Source: CADEDH01 sp963732695
GTDB taxonomy: Bacteria; Actinomycetota; Acidimicrobiia; Acidimicrobiales; SZUA-35
Direction of reading: 5' to 3'
Length of the DNA: 64,000 nt
NCBI GenBank assembly: GCA_963732695.1
Contig: CAVTAP010000003.1
Coordinates: forward strand, 62,001-126,000
Shown: positions 25,473-33,697 of the stretch, piece after piece
How positions within the stretch are numbered: the stretch's first letter is position 1
How the letters are laid out: every line of letters starts with the position of its first letter
Program-made: the position numbers and the translations under genes
The notes under the pieces: generated by a model
The model's input: the letters and a program-made list of their open reading frames with translations, nothing else
What the model was told of the DNA's origin: nothing
The model's database searches: none

Positions 25473-25745
25473 CGCCGCTGCGGTGGGGTGACCGACGGGT
25501 CGTCGGCCAGGCCCACGCCGGCGGCGAAACCTTCCCGCCAGGCGTCCTGCGCCCCGTGTTGTCGCCGACGTCGACGTCGCCGTCGACGCGTCCCTTCCCT
25601 CACCACATCCGTCCACCACCAACGCATCAGGGCACGAGTGTGGAGGATCCTCGCCGATCCCGCCTGGGGTGTCCGGATCGATCCATGCCGTCCGGCGTGG
25701 GCGGTCCCACCCAACGTGGCCCGTCACGGCGAAAACGCCAAAACG
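25473..25745. other. Intergenic stretch with no supported gene
   Basis: Between the membrane protein and the pilin terminator there is only a weak minus-strand frame (25454-25627) that encodes an Arg-rich, low-complexity peptide. It overlaps the end of the upstream gene, has no ribosome site and is not called. Confidence 0.5.
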
Positions 25746-25780
25746 ACCTGTGGGGAAGCGCCGGGCGCTTCCCCACAGGT
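25746..25780 (-). terminator. Terminator of the Flp pilin gene
   Basis: A perfect 16-bp inverted repeat (ACCTGTGGGGAAGCGC with loop CGG) is followed on the minus strand by CGTTTTGGCGTTTT. It lies 27 bp past the pilin stop. Confidence 0.88.
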
Positions 25781-25807
25781 CTCAGCTGTTGAGCTTGGTG
25801 CCGCTGA

Positions 25808-25990
25808 TCAGCCGATGGCGCTGGCGACCGAGCTGAACTTGTCGTCGGCGGCGCCACCCAGCAGGGTGACGGCGGCGATGCAGACGACGGCGATCAGAGC
25901 CACGAGCAGCGCGTACTCGACGAGGCTGGCGCCCCGCTCGCTCTTGGCCTGCGCCCGAGCCCAAGCGGCGATGAACTGGAAGTGAAGCAT
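25808..25990 (-). CDS. flp: Flp/Fap-type pilin subunit
   Basis: The 60-residue prepilin starts MLHFQFIAAWARAQAKSERG and continues ASLVEYALLVALIAVVC. This is the Flp signature: cleavage after Gly, Glu at +5 and Tyr at +6, followed by one hydrophobic helix. The mature pilin is about 40 residues. ACGGAGAATCCTC supplies the ribosome site before ATG 25990; a longer form from 26053 is less likely. It is convergent with the assembly genes and has its own terminator, as expected for the abundant subunit. The prepilin peptidase and TadE/F/G genes are not in the window. Confidence 0.92.
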   Translation of the reverse strand: MLHFQFIAAWARAQAKSERGASLVEYALLVALIAVVCIAAVTLLGGAADDKFSSVASAIG

Positions 25991-26171
25991 GAGGATTCTC
26001 CGTGGGTGTGGTGTGCTGTCGATCCCGGTGGGGGGATGGTGTGCTCTATGCATCGTCGTTCCACGGCCGGTCCTATATGGGCCGCCAGCATCAATCGCCC
26101 TGGTCGCAGGGGCGATGGGACGGTGGCGTCAAGCGCGTGCGTCGCCCGAGCGACCAGGGGCCCCGAAGAAC

Positions 26172-26897
26172 TCAATTCAGGTGGACGATCCCCATGCGGA
26201 CGGCCTGGAGCACCGCCTGGGTGCGGTCCCGGGCGTCCAGCTTCTGGTAGATCGAGGCCAGGTGGTTCTTCACCGTCTTCTGGCTGATGAACAGCTGCTC
26301 GGCCACCTCGGGGGTGGAGCAGCCGTCGGCGATGAGCTGCAGGACCTCCTCCTCCCGGGTGGTGATCAGGCGCTCGGGGGTGGGGTTGGTGCCCTGGCGA
26401 CGGACCTCGGCCAGCATGGAAGCGGCCAGGCCGGGGGAGAGGGCGGTCTCGCCCAGGGCCACGGCGTCGATGGCCTGGGCGATCTCGTCGGTGCTGCAGT
26501 CCTTCACCAGGTAGCCGTTGGCGCCGGCCCGGATGGCCTGGGTGAGGATGTCGTGGTCGGCGTGCATGGTCAGCACCACCACTTTCACCTCGGGCTGGCG
26601 GACCTTGAGCTGTCGGGTGGCTTCCACCCCGTCGAGCTCCGGCATGGTGACGTCCATCAGGACCACGTCGGGCCGCAGAGCGGCGGCCAGGTCGAGGGCG
26701 TCGGCCCCGTTGCGGGCCTCGCCCACCACGGAGAAGCCGAGCTCGCTCAGCGAGCGGCGCAGGCCCTCCCGGATCATCCGGTGGTCGTCGGCCAGCAGCA
26801 GCCGGATGGCGGCCCGACCGGTGGCGGGGGCCGCCGTCGGGGCGGTGGCCATCGGAGTGGTCACCAGCCGGTTCGGTGCTGGCGCACCCGTTTTCAT
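26172..26897 (-). CDS. NarL/FixJ-family response regulator
   Basis: The 241-residue protein has a receiver domain (31-145; ADDHRMIREG, phospho-acceptor Asp82 in LMDVTMPELDG, Lys in YLVKDCS) and a LuxR-type helix-turn-helix (about 175-236; LITTREEEVLQLIADGCS and AEQLFISQKTVKNHLASIYQKL). It binds DNA as a dimer when phosphorylated. Its ATG overlaps the stop of the histidine kinase gene by 4 nt. It sits directly upstream of the pilin gene on the same strand, which makes pilin the obvious candidate target; that link is inference. Confidence 0.94.
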   Translation of the reverse strand: MKTGAPAPNRLVTTPMATAPTAAPATGRAAIRLLLADDHRMIREGLRRSLSELGFSVVGEARNGADALDLAAALRPDVVLMDVTMPELDGVEATRQLKVRQPEVKVVVLTMHADHDILTQAIRAGANGYLVKDCSTDEIAQAIDAVALGETALSPGLAASMLAEVRRQGTNPTPERLITTREEEVLQLIADGCSTPEVAEQLFISQKTVKNHLASIYQKLDARDRTQAVLQAVRMGIVHLN

Positions 26898-28750
26898 TTC
26901 TGAGGTAGGAAACACCGTACCTTGGTCCCTTCTCCTGGTTCTGATGTCATCTCGAACGTGGCGCCGACCGAGTCGGCCCGTTCCCGCATGCCGACGATCC
27001 CGTAGGAGTCGGGCCGCCCCAGGCGGCCGTCGTCGGCGGTGGCGGGGAGGCCCCGGCCGTCGTCGGTCACCTCGAGGAGAGCGCCCTGCTCGTCGCAGCG
27101 CCACCGGAGCTCGGCCCGGGTGGCCTGGGCGTGGCGCTCGATGTTGGCCAGCGCCTCCTGGGCGATGCGCCACATCTCCCGCTCCTGCAGGATGGGCAGT
27201 CGCCGGGTGGCGGCGCAGTCGACCTCCACCTGCACCCCGGAGCGGGCCGAGACCCGCTCGGCGAACTCCTGGGCGGTCTGGGCGAAGTCGCGGTTGTCGT
27301 TGACGTCGGTCCGCAGGTCGGAGAGCGTCTCGCGCACCTCGCCCACCAGGCCCCGCAGATCGGTGCGAAGGCTGTGGAGCTGGGCTCCGATGTCGGTCCC
27401 GGCCTCGTAGCGGCGGATCACCCGGTCCACCTCGAACCCCACGTAGGCCAGCGACTGGCCGATCCGGTCGTGCAGGTCCCGGGCGATCCGGTTGCGTTCC
27501 TCGTCGGCCCCGATGGTGCGGATCCGCAGGAACCAGCGGGCGTTGTCGATGGCCAGGGCCACCGGCTCCACGAACCCCTCCAGCAGTTGCTGCTCCCGCG
27601 GGCCGAAGGCGTCGGGGTCGTTGGCCTCCACCGCCAGCAGGCCGATGAGGCGGCCCCGGGCCAGCAGGGGGAGGTAGACGGCGGTGGTCGAGGCCTGGTT
27701 GAAGCCGGGATCGACCGGCGGGTGCAGGGCGGCGAGGACGGCCTGGTTGGTGGCCACGGCCCGGCCGGCCGGGGTCGGGAGGCGGTCCCGATGGTGACCG
27801 TTGGGGGTGGAGGCGGCACCGATCTGGCGGGCCACCCGCCACCGGCCGTCGGGCTCGGTGGTGAGGATGACCATCGTGTCGTGGGTCAGCAGGCCCCGGA
27901 GCCGGGTGATCGTGGTGTCGAGCACGTCGCCCAGGTCGAGCGAGGCGGGCAGGGTCTGGGCCACCCGGTGGAGGTTGGCCAGCAGGGTGTTGGCGTCGGC
28001 CAGGCGGGCCACACGGTCCAGAGCCAGGGAGTGGCGGCGGGTGGCTTCGCCCGAGATCCGGCGGCTGTAGCCGGCCACGATCCCGCTGAGGGCGATGAGC
28101 GTGGCCCACTGGGCGCTCTGGGCCAGCTCCGTCGCTTCCCAACGGCCGATGTTCAGCTCGGGTACGGTCACGGCCAGGGTCGAGGCCGCCCCCACCCGGA
28201 GGGCGAAGCCGAAGCCCCGGGCGAAGCCGGCGATGATCACGGCGTTGACCAGCACCAGCACGGCGGGCGAGTTCCAGTAGCCGGTGGCGATCACGGCCAG
28301 CACGTGGAGGCCGATCTCGGCCACCAGCAGCACCAGGGACCGGATCGAGCCGGTGTAGCGCAGGGGTCGGAAGGTCCGGAACACGGTGTTGGCCAGAATC
28401 ACGGCCATCCAGGCCCCCAGCGCCCGGTCGCCGGCCAGGAGGGCCGGGCTGGCCAGGGCCAGCGAGACACCGGTGGTGGCCCAGCGCACGGCCATGATGG
28501 CCGGCCCGAAGGTCACCAGGGCGTCGGCTTCACCGGCCCGATCCTCGCCCGGCTGCTCGCTCAGCGATCCCGGCTCGGACCAGGGGCCGCCATGCGGCCC
28601 GTCGTCACCCGTGTCGGCGGTGGCCGGGGCCGGCGCCAGGTCGGGGGCGAGATCGCCGAGACCGGCACGGGGGAGACCCGCGGGGTCGAGGCCCGGGTTG
28701 GTGAGGCCCGGGCTGGTGAGGCCCGAGCTGGTGAGGGAGGTGTCCGTCAT
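26894..28750 (-). CDS. Membrane histidine kinase with GAF domain (NarL/DegS type)
   Basis: The product of about 618 residues has a variable N-terminus with a GLTSPGLTNPGLDPAGLPRA repeat, about six membrane helices (about 80-250), a GAF domain (about 270-420), a HisKA_3 dimerisation domain with the phospho-acceptor His in RIARDLHDRIGQSLA and an HATPase domain with N-box EALANIERHAQAT and GVTDDGRGLP-like sequence (VTDDGRGLP). It phosphorylates the adjacent response regulator. ATG 28750 was preferred over 28840, which adds a basic low-complexity tail. The signal is unknown; GAF domains bind small ligands or haem. Confidence 0.92.
   Translation of the reverse strand: MTDTSLTSSGLTSPGLTNPGLDPAGLPRAGLGDLAPDLAPAPATADTGDDGPHGGPWSEPGSLSEQPGEDRAGEADALVTFGPAIMAVRWATTGVSLALASPALLAGDRALGAWMAVILANTVFRTFRPLRYTGSIRSLVLLVAEIGLHVLAVIATGYWNSPAVLVLVNAVIIAGFARGFGFALRVGAASTLAVTVPELNIGRWEATELAQSAQWATLIALSGIVAGYSRRISGEATRRHSLALDRVARLADANTLLANLHRVAQTLPASLDLGDVLDTTITRLRGLLTHDTMVILTTEPDGRWRVARQIGAASTPNGHHRDRLPTPAGRAVATNQAVLAALHPPVDPGFNQASTTAVYLPLLARGRLIGLLAVEANDPDAFGPREQQLLEGFVEPVALAIDNARWFLRIRTIGADEERNRIARDLHDRIGQSLAYVGFEVDRVIRRYEAGTDIGAQLHSLRTDLRGLVGEVRETLSDLRTDVNDNRDFAQTAQEFAERVSARSGVQVEVDCAATRRLPILQEREMWRIAQEALANIERHAQATRAELRWRCDEQGALLEVTDDGRGLPATADDGRLGRPDSYGIVGMRERADSVGATFEMTSEPGEGTKVRCFLPQK
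28694..28738. repeat. 15-bp tandem repeat within the kinase gene
   Basis: Three nearly identical 15-bp units related to GGCCCGGGTTGGTGA encode the repeat SPGLT/NPGLD near the kinase N-terminus. Such repeats can change copy number. Confidence 0.6.
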
Positions 28751-28922
28751 GCTGATGGGAAGGGAGGGGGCCGGCGCGCCTGGGCGCTTCGGCCCCGGGG
28801 GGCTGGTTCCTCGGGATCGTCGGTGGCGGGCTGCCAGCACTACGGATCGGTCCGAGCGGCCCGAACGTGAGCGATCGGGCCCGGGTCGGCCGGGTAACTG
28901 GGCGGGGGACGGGCGGCCCGGG

Positions 28923-28928
28923 TAACTT
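28923..28928 (+). promoter_or_regulatory. -10 box of coaE
   Basis: TAACTT lies 7 nt before GTG 28936, consistent with a leaderless mRNA. Confidence 0.45.
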
Positions 28929-28935
28929 CGGCCCG

Positions 28936-29583
28936 GTGAAACTCGTGGCGCTCACTGGTGGTATCGGGTCCGGGAAGTCGTCGGTGTCGGAGCGGCTGGT
29001 CGAGCGGGGATGCCTGATCATCGACGCCGACCTCATCGTCCGCGAGCTGCAGCAACCGGGGGCGTTGATCTACAACCAGATGGTGGAGCGGTGGGGTGAC
29101 CGGATCCTGGCCGAGGACCGCACGCTCGACCGGGCGGCGGTGGCCGGCATCGCCTTCGGCGACCCCGAGGAGCTGGCGGCGCTGAACAAGATGATCCATC
29201 CCACTGTGCGCCGGGCGATGCACAATCGGGCCGACGCCGTGAACGAGCAGACCGGGGTGGTCATCTTCGACATCCCGCTGCTGGCCGAGGGCGGCCCCGA
29301 CGACCGGCGGGGGGCGTCGGTGGTGCTGGTGGTCGACACGCCACAGGAGATCGCGGTGGAACGGCTGATGGCCTACCGCAACTTCACCCGGACCGACGCC
29401 CTGGCCCGCATCGCCGCCCAGGCCACCCGGGAACAGCGCCTGGAGATGGCCGATTTCGTGATCGACAACAGCGGCGACATGGCCCACCTCGACGCCGAGG
29501 TGGAGCGGTTCTGGGCCTGGCTCGAGATCCAGCCCCAGACCCCCTGGCCCCCACCCCGGAGGCCCAAGAAGGATCCTGCTTGA
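28936..29583 (+). CDS. coaE: Dephospho-CoA kinase
   Basis: The 215-residue P-loop kinase starts (GTG 28936) MKLVALTGGIGSGKSSVS, with Walker A GGIGSGKS at residues 8-15. It has the conserved DADLIVRELQQPG, HPTVRRAM and FDIPLLAEGG blocks. It phosphorylates the ribose 3'-OH of dephospho-CoA, the last step of CoA synthesis. The frame stays open to 28867, but family similarity begins at 28936, where a -10 box also fits. It precedes uvrB, as in other actinobacteria. Confidence 0.95.
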   Translation: MKLVALTGGIGSGKSSVSERLVERGCLIIDADLIVRELQQPGALIYNQMVERWGDRILAEDRTLDRAAVAGIAFGDPEELAALNKMIHPTVRRAMHNRADAVNEQTGVVIFDIPLLAEGGPDDRRGASVVLVVDTPQEIAVERLMAYRNFTRTDALARIAAQATREQRLEMADFVIDNSGDMAHLDAEVERFWAWLEIQPQTPWPPPRRPKKDPA

Positions 29584-29619
29584 CGGAACCCCCGTCCAGG
29601 GCCTGTCACACCCCCTGGG

Positions 29620-29625
29620 TAGGCT
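29620..29625 (+). promoter_or_regulatory. -10 box of uvrB
   Basis: TAGGCT is 6 nt before ATG 29632, predicting a leaderless mRNA. No GAAC-N4-GTTC SOS site is visible here, in contrast to uvrA. Confidence 0.45.
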
Positions 29626-29631
29626 GGTTTC

Positions 29632-31653
29632 ATGCCTCCGTTCAAAGTGGTGTCCGAGTTCCAGCCGGCGGGAGACCAGCCCAAGGCCATCGCCGAGCTG
29701 GTGGACGGCATCGAGGGCGGGGAGTCGCAGATGACGCTGCTCGGCATCACCGGATCGGGCAAGTCGGCCACCATGGCCTGGACGATCGAGGCGTTGCAGC
29801 GGCCCACGCTGGTGATCGCCCCCAACAAGTCGCTGGCGGCCCAGCTGGCCAACGAGTTCAAGGAGTTCTTCCCCGAGAACCGGGTGGAGTACTTCGTCTC
29901 GTATTACGACTACTACCAGCCCGAGGCGTACATCCCCTCGTCCGACACCTACATCGAGAAGGACTCGTCGGTGAACGACGAGATAGACCGGCTGCGCCAT
30001 TCGGCCACCTCGGCCCTGCTCACCCGGCGCGACGTGATCGTGGTGGCCTCGGTGTCGTGCATCTACGGCCTGGGGTCGCCCGAGGAGTACCGCAACAAGC
30101 TGCTGGTGCTCCAGGCGGGCAAGGAGTACGACCAGCGCTCGATCCTCTCCCGCCTGGTGGACATGCAGTACGAGCGCAACGACATGAACCTCGTGCGGGG
30201 CAAGTTCCGGGTGCGGGGAGACACGATCGAGCTCCACCCGGCCTACGAGGAGTTCGTGGTTCGCATCGAGCTGTTCGGCGACGAGATCGAGGCCATCACC
30301 ACCGTCGATCCCCTCACCGGTGAGCGGTTGTCGGAGCTGCCCGAGCTGGTGGTGTTCCCCAACACCCACTACGTGGCCTCCGACGAGCGGATGCAGCGGG
30401 CCATCGGCGGCATCGAGGCCGAGCTCCAGGGCCAGCTGTCCACCTTCGAGAAGGAGGGCAAGCTGCTGGAGGCCCAGCGGCTCCGGATGCGCACCCAGTA
30501 CGACCTGGAGATGATGCAGGAGATGGGCTTCTGCAACGGGATCGAGAACTACTCCCGTCACATCGACGGCCGCTCGCCCGGGCAGGCCCCCTACACCCTG
30601 ATCGACTTCTTCCCGGCCGACTACCTCACGATCCTCGACGAATCCCACGTCGCCGTGCCCCAGCTCCACGGCCAGTACGAGGGCGACCACAGCCGCAAGG
30701 AGACCCTGATCCAGCACGGGTTCCGGCTGCCCTCGGCGGCCGACAACCGTCCGCTGCGGTTCGAGGAGTGGACGGCCAAGGTGGGCCAGGTGGTGTACCT
30801 GTCGGCCACCCCCGGGCCCTACGAGCTGCAGCACTCGTCCCGGATCGTGGAGCAGATCGTGCGCCCCACCGGCCTGATCGACCCCGAGGTGATCGTGCGG
30901 CCCACCAAAGGCCAGATCGACAACCTCCTGGAGGAGATCAACGGGGTCATCGCCAACGACGGCCGGGTGCTGGTCACCACGCTCACCAAGAAGATGGCCG
31001 AGGACCTCACCGAGTACCTGCTGGAGCAGGGGCTACGGGTCCGCTACCTGCACAGCGAGGTCGACACGATCCAGCGGATCGAGATCCTGCGGGGCCTGCG
31101 TCTCGGCGAGTTCGACGTGCTGGTGGGCATCAACCTGCTGCGTGAGGGCCTCGACCTGCCCGAGGTGCAGCTGGTGTGCATCCTCGACGCCGACAAGGAG
31201 GGCTTCCTTCGCTCGGAGACGTCGCTGGTGCAGACGATCGGCCGGGCCGCCCGTAACGTCGAGGGTCGGGTGATCATGTACGCCGACCAGATGACCCCGT
31301 CGATGCAGCGGGCCCTCTCCGAGACCAACCGGCGCCGGGGGGTGCAGCAGGCGTACAACGAGGAGCACGGGATCAACCCCACCACCGTGCGCAAGGCGGT
31401 CACCGACATCTTGTCGCTGCTCCGCCCCGACACCACGGCCCCCATGCCGGGCAAGGACCAGCGCAAGCGCCGTCCCCAGGAAGAGAAGGCGCTCAAGGAG
31501 CTGGCCGAGCTGCCCGAGGCCGAGCTGGCCCGGCTCATCCAGACGCTGGAGGAGGAGATGCGAGACGCCGCCGCCGAGCTCCGCTTCGAGTACGCCGCCC
31601 GCCTCCGGGACGAGATCAAGGACCTCCGCCGCGAGCTCCGCGAGATGGTCTGA
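29632..31653 (+). CDS. uvrB: Excinuclease ABC subunit B
   Basis: The 673-residue helicase-like protein starts MPPFKVVSEFQPAGDQPKAI. Walker A is GITGSGKSATMA, the beta-hairpin region holds VSYYDYYQPEAYIP, the DEAD-like box is ILDESHVAVPQ, motif VI is QTIGRAARN, and a C-terminal UVR domain (about 630-665) contains EEEMRDAAAELRFEYAARLRD for UvrC binding. It verifies damage handed over by UvrA and positions UvrC. Length and motifs are complete. Confidence 0.98.
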   Translation: MPPFKVVSEFQPAGDQPKAIAELVDGIEGGESQMTLLGITGSGKSATMAWTIEALQRPTLVIAPNKSLAAQLANEFKEFFPENRVEYFVSYYDYYQPEAYIPSSDTYIEKDSSVNDEIDRLRHSATSALLTRRDVIVVASVSCIYGLGSPEEYRNKLLVLQAGKEYDQRSILSRLVDMQYERNDMNLVRGKFRVRGDTIELHPAYEEFVVRIELFGDEIEAITTVDPLTGERLSELPELVVFPNTHYVASDERMQRAIGGIEAELQGQLSTFEKEGKLLEAQRLRMRTQYDLEMMQEMGFCNGIENYSRHIDGRSPGQAPYTLIDFFPADYLTILDESHVAVPQLHGQYEGDHSRKETLIQHGFRLPSAADNRPLRFEEWTAKVGQVVYLSATPGPYELQHSSRIVEQIVRPTGLIDPEVIVRPTKGQIDNLLEEINGVIANDGRVLVTTLTKKMAEDLTEYLLEQGLRVRYLHSEVDTIQRIEILRGLRLGEFDVLVGINLLREGLDLPEVQLVCILDADKEGFLRSETSLVQTIGRAARNVEGRVIMYADQMTPSMQRALSETNRRRGVQQAYNEEHGINPTTVRKAVTDILSLLRPDTTAPMPGKDQRKRRPQEEKALKELAELPEAELARLIQTLEEEMRDAAAELRFEYAARLRDEIKDLRRELREMV

Positions 31654-31683
31654 CCCTCCCGCCCGCCCCGCCCCAACGCCCCG

Positions 31684-31792
31684 AACTGCGTCACGAAATC
31701 CGCGGCCGGCGGCCAACCGACGTCGCGAAAACCTCGAAAGACGGAGGTTTCGCCACGCAGATGGCGTCGGTGTCGCGGTTTCCGTGACGCAG
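31684..31792. repeat. Intergenic palindromic repeat, copy 1
   Basis: The interval between the convergent uvrB and membrane-protein genes starts AACTGCGTCACGAAATCC and ends GGTTTCCGTGACGCAG, an imperfect inverted repeat of about 16 bp. Inside it is a second hairpin, TCGCGAAAACCTC...GAGGTTTCGCCA. Related elements lie at 41620-41700 and 58389-58435. It may serve as a two-way terminator. Confidence 0.7.
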
Positions 31793-31793
31793 A

Positions 31794-33602
31794 TCAGGGG
31801 CGGATGAGATGGCGGATGGTGCCGTGGGGGTTGCGGTTGGTGGACGCCAGGCGCCAGCCGGCCACGCCGTCGACCTCGGTTGCGGTGAGCCCGGCCACGT
31901 TGACCGAGCGGACGTCGGCCTCGGCCAGCTCGGCCAGGAGGGCGTCGATCGAGTCGGCGTCGGCCAGGTAGAACGTGGTGGGCAGGGCGGTCCAACCGAT
32001 GCGGGGCAACGCCCCCTGATCGGTGATCACCACCTCGGCCGCCGGGTCGGTCGTGAGGCCGACGATCATGGCGTGGGTGGTGTGGAACCGGTGGCTCGTG
32101 GCCACTCCCGCCAGGGCGGGGGCCACCGCCAGGGCGACCAGCGCCACCCCCAGGGCCCCCCATCGGCCGGTGGCGCCCTGACCGTTCTGGTGTCGGGGGC
32201 CGTCACCGGTGACGCCCTCCGACACCGGATCTCCGAACAACGTGGGCGTCACCCCCACTGCAGCCGCCGCCGCCAGCGGTACATAGGTCATCGACAGGTA
32301 CCGCCCGCCCCACTGCAGGCCGCCGCTGCTCTCGTACTGGGTGGCCAGCACGGTCACCGTCATCAGCCCCACGGGCACCAGCAGCCACCGGGGTCCGGGG
32401 CCGGCGCCCGCCTCCCGGGCCGGCCACCGGCTGGCGGCCAGGGCCACGGCCACCACCGGCCAGGCGGCGACGACGCCGGGTATGGCCACGTCGGGGGCGA
32501 CCACCGCCTTGGCCAGGTAGAGGGCGGACGCCACTCCCAGCGCCGTCAGGGTTGCCGCCGGCACCGGCCGGCGCTCCTTGCCCGCCCGGTACAGGGCGGC
32601 GGCGGCGGTCAGGGCCACCAGCATGGCCCCGAACGACAGGAGCTGGCCCCAGCCCGCCCCCCGCCAGGTGCCGAGCAGCTGCCAGGCGGCCGGGATCCGG
32701 CTGGCCAACCAGCCCCGGCTGTCCCGCAGGGCCTCCACGCTGGTCTCGATGGGGAGCCGCTGGGAGCGGAGCGAGGAACCCCACGCCCGGTTCAGGACCC
32801 AGACGCCGGCCGCCGCCGTGGCCCCCGCCGTGGCCGACAGCACCATGGCCCGGGTCCGGTCGCCCAGCACGGCCACCACCACCACCGCCACCGTCCAGAA
32901 CACGGCCTCCGTCCGCACCGCCGCCCCCAGGGACAGCGCCGCCACCAGGACCGCGGTCCAGCCCAGCCGGCCCCGGCCGGAGTGGCTGGCGAGGGCGGAG
33001 GGCCACAGCTCGGCCACGGCGACCATGGCCCAGCCGGCGCAGGCGGTGCCCAGGGTGTGGGCCCACAGGGTGGTCGTGTCGACCAGCACCGGGCTCAGCG
33101 CCACCAGCCAGAACGCCACCGGAGCGGCCCGCCGGTCCCACCGGGCGGCCAGCCGCCAGGCGGCGGCCGCCGCCAGCAGGGCCCCCACCAGACCCGGCAG
33201 GTGCAGGCCCAGGCCCAGGTCGCCGGCCCGCTCGGCCGATCCGGGTCCCGGCCCGTGGACCAGGGTGGCCGACGCCGCCAGCAGCTCCACCCAGATCGGG
33301 CTGGTGGAGTAGGGGACGGGGCCGTCGGCCACGATCGCCCCGTTCAGCCACCCCTCGTGCTCGGCGTCGACCACGGGCAGGGGCCGGGGCAGCACCCAGG
33401 ACCCCTGGCGCAACGCCCACACCTGGCCGCCGTAGGCGCCGTCGTCGCTGCCGAAGGAGGCATCCAGCGGCACCACGGCACTCACCCCGGCCAGCACGGC
33501 GGCGTAGGCCAACAGGTGCCACAGCACGCGGGGGAGCGGAAGGTGGCGCATCGGCCATCCCGTCGGCCCGATCGACGGCGACTTGACGGTCACGGTGCTC
33601 AT
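31794..33602 (-). CDS. Polytopic membrane protein, GT-C-type glycosyltransferase-like
   Basis: The product of about 602 residues has some twelve hydrophobic segments. The first outside loop has SFGSDDGAYGGQVWALRQG, with the Asp-Asp pair typical of GT-C sugar transferases that use lipid-linked donors. The C-terminal 110 residues are soluble (VITDQGALPRIGW). ATG 33602 was chosen; GTG 33641 would add 13 residues and ATG 33551 would remove 17. It is divergent from uvrA and shares its promoter region. A glycan role fits the nearby sugar genes, but the substrate is unknown. Confidence 0.7.
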   Translation of the reverse strand: MSTVTVKSPSIGPTGWPMRHLPLPRVLWHLLAYAAVLAGVSAVVPLDASFGSDDGAYGGQVWALRQGSWVLPRPLPVVDAEHEGWLNGAIVADGPVPYSTSPIWVELLAASATLVHGPGPGSAERAGDLGLGLHLPGLVGALLAAAAAWRLAARWDRRAAPVAFWLVALSPVLVDTTTLWAHTLGTACAGWAMVAVAELWPSALASHSGRGRLGWTAVLVAALSLGAAVRTEAVFWTVAVVVVAVLGDRTRAMVLSATAGATAAAGVWVLNRAWGSSLRSQRLPIETSVEALRDSRGWLASRIPAAWQLLGTWRGAGWGQLLSFGAMLVALTAAAALYRAGKERRPVPAATLTALGVASALYLAKAVVAPDVAIPGVVAAWPVVAVALAASRWPAREAGAGPGPRWLLVPVGLMTVTVLATQYESSGGLQWGGRYLSMTYVPLAAAAAVGVTPTLFGDPVSEGVTGDGPRHQNGQGATGRWGALGVALVALAVAPALAGVATSHRFHTTHAMIVGLTTDPAAEVVITDQGALPRIGWTALPTTFYLADADSIDALLAELAEADVRSVNVAGLTATEVDGVAGWRLASTNRNPHGTIRHLIRP

Positions 33603-33656
33603 CCCGGCGGCGGCAACGACGAGTCGGGTCGATCGGCCCACGTATCCACCTGCGTA

Positions 33657-33670
33657 CGAACGGCCGTTCG
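33657..33670. promoter_or_regulatory. LexA binding site (SOS box) of uvrA
   Basis: CGAACGGCCGTTCG is a perfect palindrome matching the GAAC-N4-GTTC consensus of actinobacterial and Bacillus LexA. It spans about -41 to -28 relative to the predicted start of transcription and so covers the -35 position. Confidence 0.85.
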
Positions 33671-33685
33671 CTCCCGGCCCCCAGA

Positions 33686-33691
33686 TAGGAT
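33686..33691 (+). promoter_or_regulatory. -10 box of uvrA
   Basis: TAGGAT lies 6 nt before GTG 33698. With the SOS box just upstream this is a damage-inducible, leaderless promoter. Confidence 0.6.
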
Positions 33692-33697
33692 GCAGCG

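Noticed and set aside
25454..25714. Small Arg-rich protein downstream of the Flp pilin gene
   Set aside because: The frame has no ribosome site, overlaps the neighbouring gene and lies beyond the pilin terminator. The Arg run comes from a simple CGACGT-type repeat.
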